Shown: positions 1 to 5,478 of the stretch, piece after piece
Layout of the letters: the number at the start of each line of letters is the position of its first letter
Numbering within the stretch: position 1 is the first letter of the stretch
Assembly (NCBI GenBank): GCA_945871755.1
Contig: CAMBWV010000053.1
Location: forward strand, 1 to 6,829
DNA: 6,829 nt
Reading direction: 5' to 3'
Origin: an uncultured Bacteroidales bacterium
Lineage (GTDB): Bacteria > Bacteroidota > Bacteroidia > Bacteroidales > Bacteroidaceae
Made by a program: the position numbers and the translations under genes
The notes under the pieces: generated by a model
Told to the model about the DNA's origin: nothing
Database searches by the model: none
The model's input: the letters and a program-made list of their open reading frames with translations, nothing else

Positions 1-69
1 TAATACCTGCATGATAAAGTTACAGCGACTATCACTTCATGTTGGAGTTGATAGTCGCTGTAATCTTTT
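1..69. repeat. Direct repeat copy A with internal hairpin
   Basis: This sequence recurs at 1164-1232 in the same orientation with a single difference (C at 56, T at 1219). It contains a perfect 15-bp inverted repeat, arms 20-34 and 49-63, with a 14-nt loop. The right arm is followed by TCTTTT, so transcribed rightwards it could act as an intrinsic terminator. The window begins inside the repeat, so its left limit is unknown. The right limit is sharp: the two copies diverge after position 69. It may be the end of a small mobile element, a recombination site, or a duplicated terminator. I do not recognise the family. Confidence 0.9.
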
Positions 70-91
70 GTGCCTATATGCTGTAGCAGTT

Positions 92-304
92 CTATACCTC
101 GTCACGCAGTTTTGTCATAATTGCTTCCGGATGCAGTGCCTTCCATTTGTGTGGGAGCAGTTCTACGAGTTCTTCGTGCGTTTCCTTGGTCATGTATGGC
201 ATTTGTGAGATGATGTCATTGAGGTAAAGTCTTGGATTGACATCGTGATTTTGGCATGTATTTTGGACAACCAAAAACAACATTTGCAGCGTGCAAAATT
301 GCAA
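92..304 (-). pseudogene. IS66-family transposase, C-terminal remnant
   Basis: The translation carries an NPRLYLNDIISQMP segment and, near its end, ELLPHKWKALHPEA. This matches my recollection of the extreme C-terminus of IS66-type (DDE) transposases, where a 'VNPxxYLxDVL' block is followed by a 'LLPHxW' block before the stop. The frame ends in TAG at 92-94. Only about 65 residues remain of a protein that is normally near 500. Upstream of about 285 the similarity fades, the frame has no ATG, and no catalytic residues are present, so this is a dead fragment. The natural stop lies 22 bp from the right edge of repeat copy A. The accessory IS66 genes (tnpA, tnpB) are absent. Confidence 0.72.
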
Positions 305-477
305 ATTCGTACATTTTCGCTTAAATTCTCATAAAACAGAAGGCAAAATGTGTTGATTCTCAAAATAAATTCGTTATTTTGCATTTATAAATTGCGTGCG
401 CGCGAACTTTAATAGTTGCAAGTACACCGACAAATAGACCACAAATGACGTAACAGTCAAACAACATACATAGATAT

Positions 478-543
478 AAAAACTCCCTCGTGGATGTGCA
501 TAAAGGGTTGGTCCCCTGTCGGTACATTCACTTGGGAGTTTTT
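478..543 (+). ncRNA. Long 66-nt hairpin: candidate structured leader, small RNA or terminator
   Basis: AAAAACTCCC (478-487) pairs perfectly with GGGAGTTTTT (534-543). After a 2x2 internal loop, positions 490-499 pair continuously with 522-531 (ten pairs, including two G-U). After a second internal loop, 504-507 pair with 514-517 around a 6-nt apical loop. About 24 base pairs thus span 66 nt. The terminal T-run makes it terminator-like on both strands. Its lower stem ends 22 bp before the ATG at 566. It could be an independent small RNA ending in its own terminator, an attenuating leader of the downstream gene, or a bidirectional terminator. I do not recognise a named RNA family. Confidence 0.55.
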
Positions 544-544
544 C

Positions 545-558
545 GTTTATCCATAAAC
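545..558. promoter_or_regulatory. 14-bp palindrome next to the start codon
   Basis: GTTTATCCATAAAC is a 6-bp perfect inverted repeat with a 2-bp spacer. It sits between the long hairpin and the ATG at 566, ending 7 bp before it. Its size and place would suit an operator or a small hairpin covering the ribosome-binding region. This is inferred only from symmetry and position, and an AT-rich palindrome of this length can arise by chance. Confidence 0.25.
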
Positions 559-565
559 CAGAGAA

Positions 566-1141
566 ATGAGTAGAAGAAAATTTGATTGTCCACCCGGCAC
601 AAAGGGCAACTACAAAAGGGGCGCAGACATAGCATCCTCCATTATTGGAGCGATTGCTACCATTTCGGCTCTTCTTGTGGTAAAAGGTGTTTCTTCTCTT
701 TCTTCGGAGCCTACATCTTCTGAACAATTAGATTCTGAGGGAAAAAGTTTCGTCTTAACTCCTAAATTGAAGGTATGGATTATCATTGGAGGTGTTACTT
801 TGTTAGGATTGGCATTTTTGTCTTTATATAATCGAATAGTACCTCTTTTTGTCGCATTCTACATATTTGCAACGGTGTTGTTCTCACGACCTGTTTTGTC
901 TGTTTCAACAAAAGACTACATCTATAAAACTGCAACATATCTTGTGGCGCAATTCTTAGCTTTGTTCCCTATATTATTAGCAATGTATGGGGAATGGGCT
1001 ACCCATGGAAGAATACAAAGTATATCAGGCGCATTGGAATGGCGATACGGATACCCAACGCTTGTTTATATTTTCGCAGCTATACCATTATTAACTTTAA
1101 TTTATTCACGGATCAATAAATATCTTGAAGGTTATTTGTAA
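566..1141 (+). CDS. Unrecognised five-helix integral membrane protein
   Basis: I do not recognise this 191-residue protein. It has a basic, Cys-containing N-terminus (SRRKFDCPPGTKGNYKRG) followed by hydrophobic segments at about 22-43, 69-88, 91-109, 122-141 and 164-181. The loop at 44-66 is rich in Ser and Glu. There is no cleavable signal peptide; residue 22 onward looks like a first transmembrane helix. By the positive-inside rule the basic N-terminus is probably cytoplasmic. The ATG at 566 is the first start in the frame and has no Shine-Dalgarno sequence, as is usual in Bacteroidetes. It is the only intact gene between the two direct repeats, reads against the phage operon, and has AT-rich composition unlike that block. 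A 66-nt hairpin precedes it, and the hairpin in repeat copy B begins about 42 bp after its stop. It may be cassette cargo. Small phage-exclusion, toxin-immunity or transporter roles are possible, but nothing in the sequence decides between them. Confidence 0.75.
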   Translation: MSRRKFDCPPGTKGNYKRGADIASSIIGAIATISALLVVKGVSSLSSEPTSSEQLDSEGKSFVLTPKLKVWIIIGGVTLLGLAFLSLYNRIVPLFVAFYIFATVLFSRPVLSVSTKDYIYKTATYLVAQFLALFPILLAMYGEWATHGRIQSISGALEWRYGYPTLVYIFAAIPLLTLIYSRINKYLEGYL

Positions 1142-1156
1142 GCATTCGATAAACTA

Positions 1157-1172
1157 CAGGTACTAATACCTG
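1157..1172. repeat. Short palindrome at the left edge of repeat copy B
   Basis: CAGGTACTAATACCTG consists of 6-bp arms (1157-1162 and 1167-1172) around CTAA. Its right arm lies in the direct repeat. The left arm precedes the portion that can be compared with copy A, because the window starts there. If the true repeat includes this palindrome, it could be the left boundary or a recombinase-binding element of the repeated unit. Confidence 0.35.
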
Positions 1173-1232
1173 CATGATAAAGTTACAGCGACTATCACTT
1201 CATGTTGGAGTTGATAGTTGCTGTAATCTTTT
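1164..1232. repeat. Direct repeat copy B, at the phage junction
   Basis: Of the 69 positions, 68 are identical to positions 1-69. The single change (T at 1219) turns one G-C pair of the 15-bp stem into a G-U pair, so the hairpin is kept in RNA read rightwards. Directly to the right, at 1233, the sequence becomes the GC-richer phage gene block. The two copies lie 1163 bp apart and bound the transposase remnant and the membrane-protein gene. Confidence 0.9.
1183..1232 (+). terminator. Hairpin plus T-rich tail, candidate terminator of the membrane-protein gene
   Basis: The stem arms are 1183-1197 and 1212-1226 with a 14-nt loop, followed by TCTTTT. The hairpin lies 41 bp downstream of the stop codon at 1141, where plus-strand transcription meets the minus-strand phage operon. 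It fits an intrinsic terminator, but the T-run is short. The identical structure in copy A shows that it belongs to the repeated sequence rather than to this gene alone. Confidence 0.45.
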
Positions 1233-1631
1233 AAGCACTGGACACAGCGATTGAAGCGAAACCACCAGCGACACCGCCGAAGTTTCCGCTGCGTTGCCCG
1301 GCATCTTCACCTCCTGCGTAGTCAGCGGGAACGGCGGGTCAGCAGTACCGAGCAGGTACTTCCTGCCGTTTACGCAAGTGAGGCGGTAAGCCAGCGGACG
1401 CGAGGGTAAGGCGAGGCGGCCACCGCAGAGCGTGGCGGAGAGTTTGGCCGTGTGCTTGCGCACGCCCTTCTCCACAGCCTCCGAAGTTTCCAGCGAGGCA
1501 AGGCCGACCATAGGGAGCCGCTTCCACGGCATCGGCTCGCGGATAAGGACGGAGGCCGTTTCGGGGAGCACGATGGCAGAAGCGAGGTGGTACGCCTCGC
1601 AGTAGTCAATACGATTGATGTGCAGCAGCAT
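1200..1631 (-). CDS. Conserved Bacteroidetes-prophage protein, 3' end replaced
   Basis: This 143-residue protein starts MLLHINRIDYCEAY and contains LPETASVLIREPMPWKRLP and an AYRLTCVNGRKYLLGT block followed by PPFPLTTQE. It resembles, from memory, a small protein found in Bacteroidetes prophages; its function is unknown to me. I chose the ATG at 1631, which gives a 26-bp overlap with the preceding gene; the open frame extends upstream to 1745, but only as a shadow of that gene. Codons 1-133 are phage sequence. From residue 134 the frame runs into repeat copy B, which supplies the last ten residues (KRLQQLSTPT) and the TGA, placed in the hairpin loop. The native C-terminus is therefore lost, or at least altered, and the product may be non-functional. 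Confidence 0.6.
   Translation of the reverse strand: MLLHINRIDYCEAYHLASAIVLPETASVLIREPMPWKRLPMVGLASLETSEAVEKGVRKHTAKLSATLCGGRLALPSRPLAYRLTCVNGRKYLLGTADPPFPLTTQEVKMPGNAAETSAVSLVVSLQSLCPVLKRLQQLSTPT
1232..1233. other. Junction between AT-rich non-viral DNA and the prophage block
   Basis: Base composition, gene direction and gene type all change at this point. To the left lie repeat copy B, a lone plus-strand membrane gene and an IS remnant. To the right is a continuous minus-strand phage operon. The reading frame of the last phage gene crosses the junction and ends in the repeat, which indicates a secondary insertion or deletion rather than a natural prophage end. Confidence 0.65.
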
Positions 1632-2214
1632 AAGTATCGGGTTCTTGGGGTTGTACGATTTCGACAGCGTCCGCCTCTTCCGCTTCCTTCTTGAAGCGTT
1701 TGAAGAGCAGGCGGACGCGTTCCTGTATGTTCGGAATGCGCTCAAATCCAGCCACAGCAGGGTCGGTGGTCAGCTCGAACTGCTGCGGTACGATTTGCGA
1801 GTAGTCCGGACCGATGGCTTCGTCATGGTCAAGGCGCGTGAACTTGCCGAGGGCTGAAAGCACCTTGGCAAAGGCATTGGCATCGCCCGATGCCCGAGCC
1901 ATGGCGAAGCCCTCCTCGCACCGCTGCATGAAGAGGAACTGACACCACTGGCGGGTAACCTGCCCCAGGTTGCCGAGGCAGATTTTCAGCAGGCGCACGT
2001 CCTCGTAAGCCTGCGTAAAGCCCACCTTGTATTGCAAGCGCAATTGCGCCACGATGGCCTTGTCCTCGTAGGCCGGATGGCGAAGCCAATAGGCGTACAT
2101 ATCCCGTAGGCGGAGCAGGCGGGTGCGGACAGGCATCGGGAGCCGGGCTTCCTCCATTTCTTCCTCAGAGGCAAAGAGGAAGCGTTGGGTGCGTTCGATG
2201 AGTTCGGGGTTCAT
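1606..2214 (-). CDS. Phage protein, candidate small-terminase-like packaging protein
   Basis: This 202-residue, largely helical protein begins MNPELIERTQRFLF. The segment RLRDMYAYWLRHPAYEDKAIVAQL is followed by a region predicted to fold as a helix-turn-helix (KVGFTQAYEDVRLLKICLGNL), then by MQRCEEGFAMARASGDANAFAKVLSAL and GPDYSQIVPQQFEL. I recall a similar layout in Bacteroidetes prophage proteins lying near the terminase, so a DNA-recognition role in packaging is a reasonable but unproven guess. The ATG at 2214 is preferred over the TTG at 2220. It starts 9 bp after the stop of the helix-turn-helix gene. The C-terminus is charged (KRFKKEAEEAD). No ATPase or nuclease motif is visible, so it is not a large terminase. 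Confidence 0.65.
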   Translation of the reverse strand: MNPELIERTQRFLFASEEEMEEARLPMPVRTRLLRLRDMYAYWLRHPAYEDKAIVAQLRLQYKVGFTQAYEDVRLLKICLGNLGQVTRQWCQFLFMQRCEEGFAMARASGDANAFAKVLSALGKFTRLDHDEAIGPDYSQIVPQQFELTTDPAVAGFERIPNIQERVRLLFKRFKKEAEEADAVEIVQPQEPDTYAAAHQSY

Positions 2215-2223
2215 GGGCAAAGT

Positions 2224-2505
2224 CTATTCGTCACGGAGCATTTGTCGGTAGTAAGCCGAAACGTTCTCAGCAGCGGTAGTAGAGCCAGCTTCAGCTAGCT
2301 CAATATCGCGGCTGCGGAGTTTGAGCGCTACCTCAGCCTTGGCTTCGCGGTAAGCTAGCGACACAGGCGAAGCCAGGTCGTCCAGCTCATCGCGCAGGGT
2401 GCGCTCATGCACGCCCAGCAGGAGAGCCATGTCGGAAATCGGGGTAAGGAGAGCGACATAGTCGCGTATCTCCTGCACCCTTTCAGAGAGAGGCGTTTCG
2501 TTCAT
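2224..2505 (-). CDS. Small helix-turn-helix phage protein
   Basis: The 93-residue product has a probable helix-turn-helix at about 23-43 (ISDMALLLGVHERTLRDEL). This is followed by an acidic and alanine-rich helical part with AYREAKAEVALKLRSRDIELA and a short C-terminal helix ending MLRDE. Such a layout (HTH, then a helical oligomerisation part) is common in small terminase subunits and in phage regulators; I cannot decide between them. The start ATG overlaps the stop of the gene before it (ATGA at 2505-2502), which implies translational coupling. Its place just ahead of another possible packaging protein favours a packaging role over late-operon regulation. Confidence 0.62.
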   Translation of the reverse strand: MNETPLSERVQEIRDYVALLTPISDMALLLGVHERTLRDELDDLASPVSLAYREAKAEVALKLRSRDIELAEAGSTTAAENVSAYYRQMLRDE

Positions 2506-2966
2506 AGGACTTTATAGGTGGCAAGCCCGCACAGCGTGGCGAGGCAGTAGTCCGCCGCTTCACGGGATTGCAGGATGGCATAATTTTCAAGGCGGTTGCC
2601 GCGCGTTTGGTTCTGCGAGGAAATGACTACTACTGGGAAGTCCCCTTCAATGACCATTACCTTGCTGTGGTTCTGACAGAAGTGAACCTCATCGTAGGCC
2701 GCGCGCAGCATGGGATTAACTCTGGCCGTCTTCTCCGCTGCTTTGAAGTCGGAGAAAAGGTGGGCAGAGCGAATGAGCCCCTTGTGGCGCAGGGCAATGA
2801 GTTTGCGCAGGAACTCCTCGCCTGTGGAATACGTGCTAACCGTGATGCGGGCAGCACCCGTAAAGGCGAGCAGGTGTTCCAGGACATAGCCGAGCTGGAA
2901 GGTGTCCGTCAGAATGACCTGCACCTTGCGCTCGCGCGGGTCGTGGATGGAGGGTTTCGGCTTCAT
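2502..2966 (-). CDS. Single-motif phospholipase D-like protein in the phage operon
   Basis: The 154-residue product contains, near residues 99-121, NHSKVMVIEGDFPVVVISSQN, followed by TRGNRLENYAIL. This is the layout of a phospholipase D (HKD) site: H100-x-K102, an acidic residue at 107 (Glu where Asp is usual), then a Ser-Ser-x-Asn block with N119 and, further on, E127. Only one such motif is present. Known single-motif members, such as Nuc and BfiI, act as dimers. Upstream there is a beta-alpha pattern starting KVQVILTDTFQLGYVLEHLL. The family includes nucleases and phosphodiesterases; the substrate here is unknown. I prefer the ATG at 2966; a GTG at 2996 with GGGAG before it would add ten residues. 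The stop overlaps the next start by four bases. A 102-bp gap to the previous gene makes a separate start of transcription possible. Confidence 0.65.
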   Translation of the reverse strand: MKPKPSIHDPRERKVQVILTDTFQLGYVLEHLLAFTGAARITVSTYSTGEEFLRKLIALRHKGLIRSAHLFSDFKAAEKTARVNPMLRAAYDEVHFCQNHSKVMVIEGDFPVVVISSQNQTRGNRLENYAILQSREAADYCLATLCGLATYKVL

Positions 2967-3068
2967 GGGCGGTGAGATTTGAAAATGGGACGGCACAAAT
3001 CTCCCGACTGATGCCGCCCCAACTCTTAAAAATGTGCTACAAATGCAGATGAAGGGAAGGTGAATGCG

Positions 3069-3869
3069 CTAATCAAAGAGCAAGCCCAAGGCTTCGAGTT
3101 CTGCGCGATAGGCAGGCTCGAAGCTCTGACCTGCCGAAAGGAGCAGCGTCACCCGATGCTGCATCTTCTCGCGCAGGGCGGTTGCTGCCTCGCCTTCGGC
3201 TGTGGCCAGCTTGGGCTTGTTGGAGGATAGGTATTTGCGTGCTGCCTGCAACTGCTGTGCCGTAGGCAGTGGAGCGATAGCAGCAGGTTCGGTTACGGAC
3301 TCTGCTGCAACTGCGCTCCAGGTGTCGTAGGCATTCCAGTTATCGCGGTACGCTTTATCAAGTTCCACAAGCTGCGTCAGCAGTTCGTGACGGTCGCAGG
3401 GCGTGGCATCCTCCATGCCTTTGAGCGTTTCAAAGAGTTGCTTCATTTTGAAGTAAATCTCGCCGTTGCGCTCATACAGGGCTTGGAGGTCGGCAGGTAG
3501 CGTGTCGTGGTCGGCACGCCTGCCCCGGAATATGCCCTCGGGCTGGTCGCTGTCCGTGCTGATGGTCGGCTGCGCTTCCTCCATATTGGAGAGAGGCTGG
3601 CCCTGCGCCAACGACTCTTCAATTCTGGGAAGCGCGTCCTGCTCCATGAGCGCGACTTCGTGGGTCGTTAGACCCTCCAAACGGATTTTGAGGTGCTTCT
3701 GCAACTCGTATTCCAGTTTGGCGAAGTTACTACGGCGTAGGATTTGGGCGTGCATATAACGGTTGCGGTTCAGCCGCAGGAGCATTTCAGCGCCCTGTTC
3801 AAGGCTGCGCTGCTCCTGCGGGCTGTTCAACCACAAACGGATGTCTTGGGTTAGTCTGTCGTCTAACAT
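3069..3869 (-). CDS. Helical phage protein of unknown function
   Basis: This 266-residue protein is not recognised. It starts MLDDRLTQDIRLWLNSPQE and is followed by leucine- and arginine-rich helical stretches (AEMLLRLNRNRYMHAQILRR at about 28-47, then KLEYELQKHLKIRLEGL). There is a low-complexity acidic middle region (about 90-120) and a second helical part (about 123-185) with LQALYERNGEIYFKMKQLFETL. An Ala/Pro/Gln linker precedes the C-terminal helices. No membrane segment or signal peptide is visible. I chose the ATG at 3869 over an adjacent GTG at 3872. It starts 12 bp after the stop of the preceding gene. Position in the operon suggests a virion assembly or head-tail joining role, but the sequence itself does not show one. 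Confidence 0.62.
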   Translation of the reverse strand: MLDDRLTQDIRLWLNSPQEQRSLEQGAEMLLRLNRNRYMHAQILRRSNFAKLEYELQKHLKIRLEGLTTHEVALMEQDALPRIEESLAQGQPLSNMEEAQPTISTDSDQPEGIFRGRRADHDTLPADLQALYERNGEIYFKMKQLFETLKGMEDATPCDRHELLTQLVELDKAYRDNWNAYDTWSAVAAESVTEPAAIAPLPTAQQLQAARKYLSSNKPKLATAEGEAATALREKMQHRVTLLLSAGQSFEPAYRAELEALGLLFD

Positions 3870-3881
3870 CACTTGTATATA

Positions 3882-4475
3882 TTAGGCTGCATCGGGCAAG
3901 CCCGTAGCTGCGTCAATCGTTCCGTCTTTCGTAACGATTTTTCCTTTGTAATAAGGTGCTGGACAAATGTCCGTAACCTCGACTTCCAACGTAGTGCCGA
4001 AGTCGCCCGTGACGCCCTCTCCGCTATCCTGTTTCGGTTTCGTGTCCGTAGTGAAGGCTTCGTTGCCGAGCACACGGAATTTGCCGTTGCGTACCTGCAT
4101 CAAATACACAAAGTCGTCTGCATTCGCCTGACGGGCGAAACCTGTGGCTTCCTCGTCAGTTTCGGGATGCACGACTGAGGTCTTGTTGAGAAAGGTCCGC
4201 GCAGGCTTGTCACCCTGGCTTTCAGACTCTATCTTGCCTTTGTTGTCAATGAGATCAATATACTGCCAATACTTGTCAGCAGCCAGCGTGAAGTCGCCCT
4301 CGTAAGTGGCGAGTTCCGCCATGCTGGCAGTGGCTTCCTCGGGCAGCGAGGGCCATTTTACGATGTCCCTTTTAGGGATAAAGTAAAGGCGCGAGCGGAT
4401 GCCCGGCAATATGGGCTTGCCCTTGCAGTACGGCAGAGAACCGTAGAGGGCGGCATTGGTACATTCTTTTACCAT
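3882..4475 (-). CDS. Probable virion structural protein, possibly tail tube-like
   Basis: The 197-residue product opens with MVKECTNAALYGSLPYCKGK and a PILPGIRSRLYFIPKRDIVKWPSLP segment. The rest looks beta-rich: FTLAADKYWQYIDLIDNKGK, then TGFARQANADDFVYLMQVRNGKFRVLGNEAF, then GTTLEVEVTDICPAPYYKGKI. A mid-sized beta protein directly after the capsid gene, with an alternation of strands and a 'read out the value, compare' core like that of phage tube proteins, suggests a tail tube or other virion component. This is an inference, and I cannot name a family with certainty. The ATG at 4475 follows the capsid stop by 20 bp. The C-terminus is short and Ala/Asp-rich. There are two cysteines near the N-terminus and one at 171. 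Confidence 0.6.
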   Translation of the reverse strand: MVKECTNAALYGSLPYCKGKPILPGIRSRLYFIPKRDIVKWPSLPEEATASMAELATYEGDFTLAADKYWQYIDLIDNKGKIESESQGDKPARTFLNKTSVVHPETDEEATGFARQANADDFVYLMQVRNGKFRVLGNEAFTTDTKPKQDSGEGVTGDFGTTLEVEVTDICPAPYYKGKIVTKDGTIDAATGLPDAA

Positions 4476-4495
4476 GATGTTATGTGGTTACAGGG

Positions 4496-5458
4496 TTAGA
4501 CGGAAGCAAGTTTAGCCACCATGAGGCGTTCTTTATTGACCGCCTCGAACTGGCAACCGAAGTACATTGTAGCTACGAAAGACAACAGGAACTCATGATG
4601 TTTTTCGATAGCAATCTTTTCGCTGTCCAGTGCATCACCATATCCATATACCATATTGGATTTGGTGGTGAGATGAATAAACTGTGAGCCTTTCTTGCTG
4701 ACTAAAGGAACGATCTCGCAGAGGTTATCAGTTCCTTCAAGAAATGTTTTTTTGAACTCAGTATTATATACTACATTTCCAAAGGAAGCAAGATAGTCCT
4801 TGTTGTAGGCACGATAGACTGAGTAAGGCACAAACATCTTGGTGGGTGCGCCCTGCAAGATGTCATCCGCCTGCTCGTAGATGCGCATCAACTGGTCGGT
4901 GGCATTGCTCTCGTCAATGGCAGCGGCGAGTTGAATAAGGTTGCCCTCGGTCGTGTCAATCGTGCCTGCGTCAATCTCCTTTTGCGTAATCGTATCGAAT
5001 CCGTCAAAAAGGTCAACGGTCTTTGTACCCGAGTCGTTTCGCTTGGCATCCCAAATGTGCAGGTTGAGGTTACGACCAAGCTGCATCGAAAGGTAGTTGA
5101 GCACCTGTCTGGCGAGGTCAAGCGAAGTGAGAGCTTCGCCCTGGGTGGTCAGCGAGCCGTAAACTGTTTTGGCTACTGTATTCAAGTCAAAGCGCTTGAT
5201 TACGGAGCCAAGATAAGTTTCGAGGGTACGAGGCTTGATTTCCAAACCCTCATCATCGTAGCGCTTGGGATCGTAAGGACCAAGCTCAATACCTCCCGAG
5301 AGTTGCCCCAGCACTTCCCGTCCTGCTACGCCAGGGCGCGGGGTCATGTGCTGCAAGGTAGCCTCGGCAGCGATGACGGGCATCACGAGGAGGTCTTTGC
5401 GGTAAGTGACGGCGGACTTTTGAAGTTCGGCGTCAGAAATGTTGATAGCGTATGCCAT
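4496..5458 (-). CDS. Probable major capsid protein (HK97-type fold inferred)
   Basis: The 320-residue product lies directly after the prohead protease/scaffold gene, the standard place for the major capsid gene. Its length is typical of HK97-like capsid proteins. The N-terminal part (to about 60) is helical and then Gly/Pro-rich, ending GIELGPYDPKRYDDEGLEIK. The central part holds LVMPVIAAEATLQHMTPRPG and a repeated helix-strand pattern with MQLGRNLNLHIWDAK. It ends LLSFVATMYFGCQFEAVNKERLMVAKLASV, similar in feel to capsid C-termini in which a strand is followed by the closing 'E...R' stretch. There is a 20-bp gap after the protease. ACAAAAAC lies 6 nt before the ATG, as at two other starts here. 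I do not see an obvious cleaved delta-domain; the scaffold is probably supplied by the neighbouring gene. Confidence 0.75.
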   Translation of the reverse strand: MAYAINISDAELQKSAVTYRKDLLVMPVIAAEATLQHMTPRPGVAGREVLGQLSGGIELGPYDPKRYDDEGLEIKPRTLETYLGSVIKRFDLNTVAKTVYGSLTTQGEALTSLDLARQVLNYLSMQLGRNLNLHIWDAKRNDSGTKTVDLFDGFDTITQKEIDAGTIDTTEGNLIQLAAAIDESNATDQLMRIYEQADDILQGAPTKMFVPYSVYRAYNKDYLASFGNVVYNTEFKKTFLEGTDNLCEIVPLVSKKGSQFIHLTTKSNMVYGYGDALDSEKIAIEKHHEFLLSFVATMYFGCQFEAVNKERLMVAKLASV

Positions 5459-5464
5459 AGTTTA

Positions 5465-5472
5465 GTTTTTGT
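5465..5472 (-). promoter_or_regulatory. ACAAAAAC translation-start element before the capsid gene
   Basis: The minus strand reads ACAAAAAC ending 6 nt before the capsid ATG. The same octamer occurs before the protease ATG and before the internal ATG at 5778. Bacteroidetes rely on A-rich leaders rather than Shine-Dalgarno pairing, so this is probably a translation enhancer. Confidence 0.4.
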
Positions 5473-5478
5473 GAAGGG

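Larger units (their letters stand above)
305..565. other. Non-coding AT-rich stretch upstream of the membrane-protein gene
   Basis: I see no credible gene here. The short open frames on the minus strand (to about 384, and 374-727) look like chance frames without a recognisable family. The stretch holds an 8-bp inverted repeat with a 5-nt loop (361-368 and 374-381, CAAAATAA/TTATTTTG), a short alternating GCGTGCGCGC run near 394-405, the long hairpin at 478-543, and a 14-bp palindrome at 545-558. I could not identify a convincing Bacteroidetes promoter (TTTG, then TAnnTTTG), although the promoter of the gene starting at 566 presumably lies in this stretch. Confidence 0.6.

Noticed and set aside
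374..727. 117-codon minus-strand frame crossing the long hairpin and the start of the membrane gene
   Set aside because: It spans the structured hairpin and overlaps the better-supported plus-strand gene. Its product is Arg/Ser/Cys-rich without a family pattern.
1..1232. Integron-like cassette with attC sites
   Set aside because: The repeats are hairpins after a gene, as attC sites are, but the expected core GTTRRRY/RYYYAAC pair is not convincing, the two copies are nearly identical in the stem and loop, and no integrase is seen.
1..1232. CRISPR array
   Set aside because: There are only two copies, 1.1 kb apart, with genes between them, and no regular spacers or cas genes.
1200..1232. Natural right end of a Mu-like prophage at the junction
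   Set aside because: A phage reading frame crosses the border and picks up foreign codons, and tail genes are missing, so a deletion or insertion fits better than a genuine phage end.
2568..2975. 135-codon plus-strand frame opposite the phospholipase D-like gene
   Set aside because: The minus-strand product shows a coherent motif (HxK, SSxN) and overlaps its neighbour by ATGA, while the plus frame has neither family features nor neighbours in its direction.
2967..2996. GTG start at 2996 for the phospholipase D-like gene
   Set aside because: GGGAG lies four bases before it, but no other gene in this operon uses a Shine-Dalgarno sequence. The ATG at 2966 is a normal start and still leaves the whole predicted domain.
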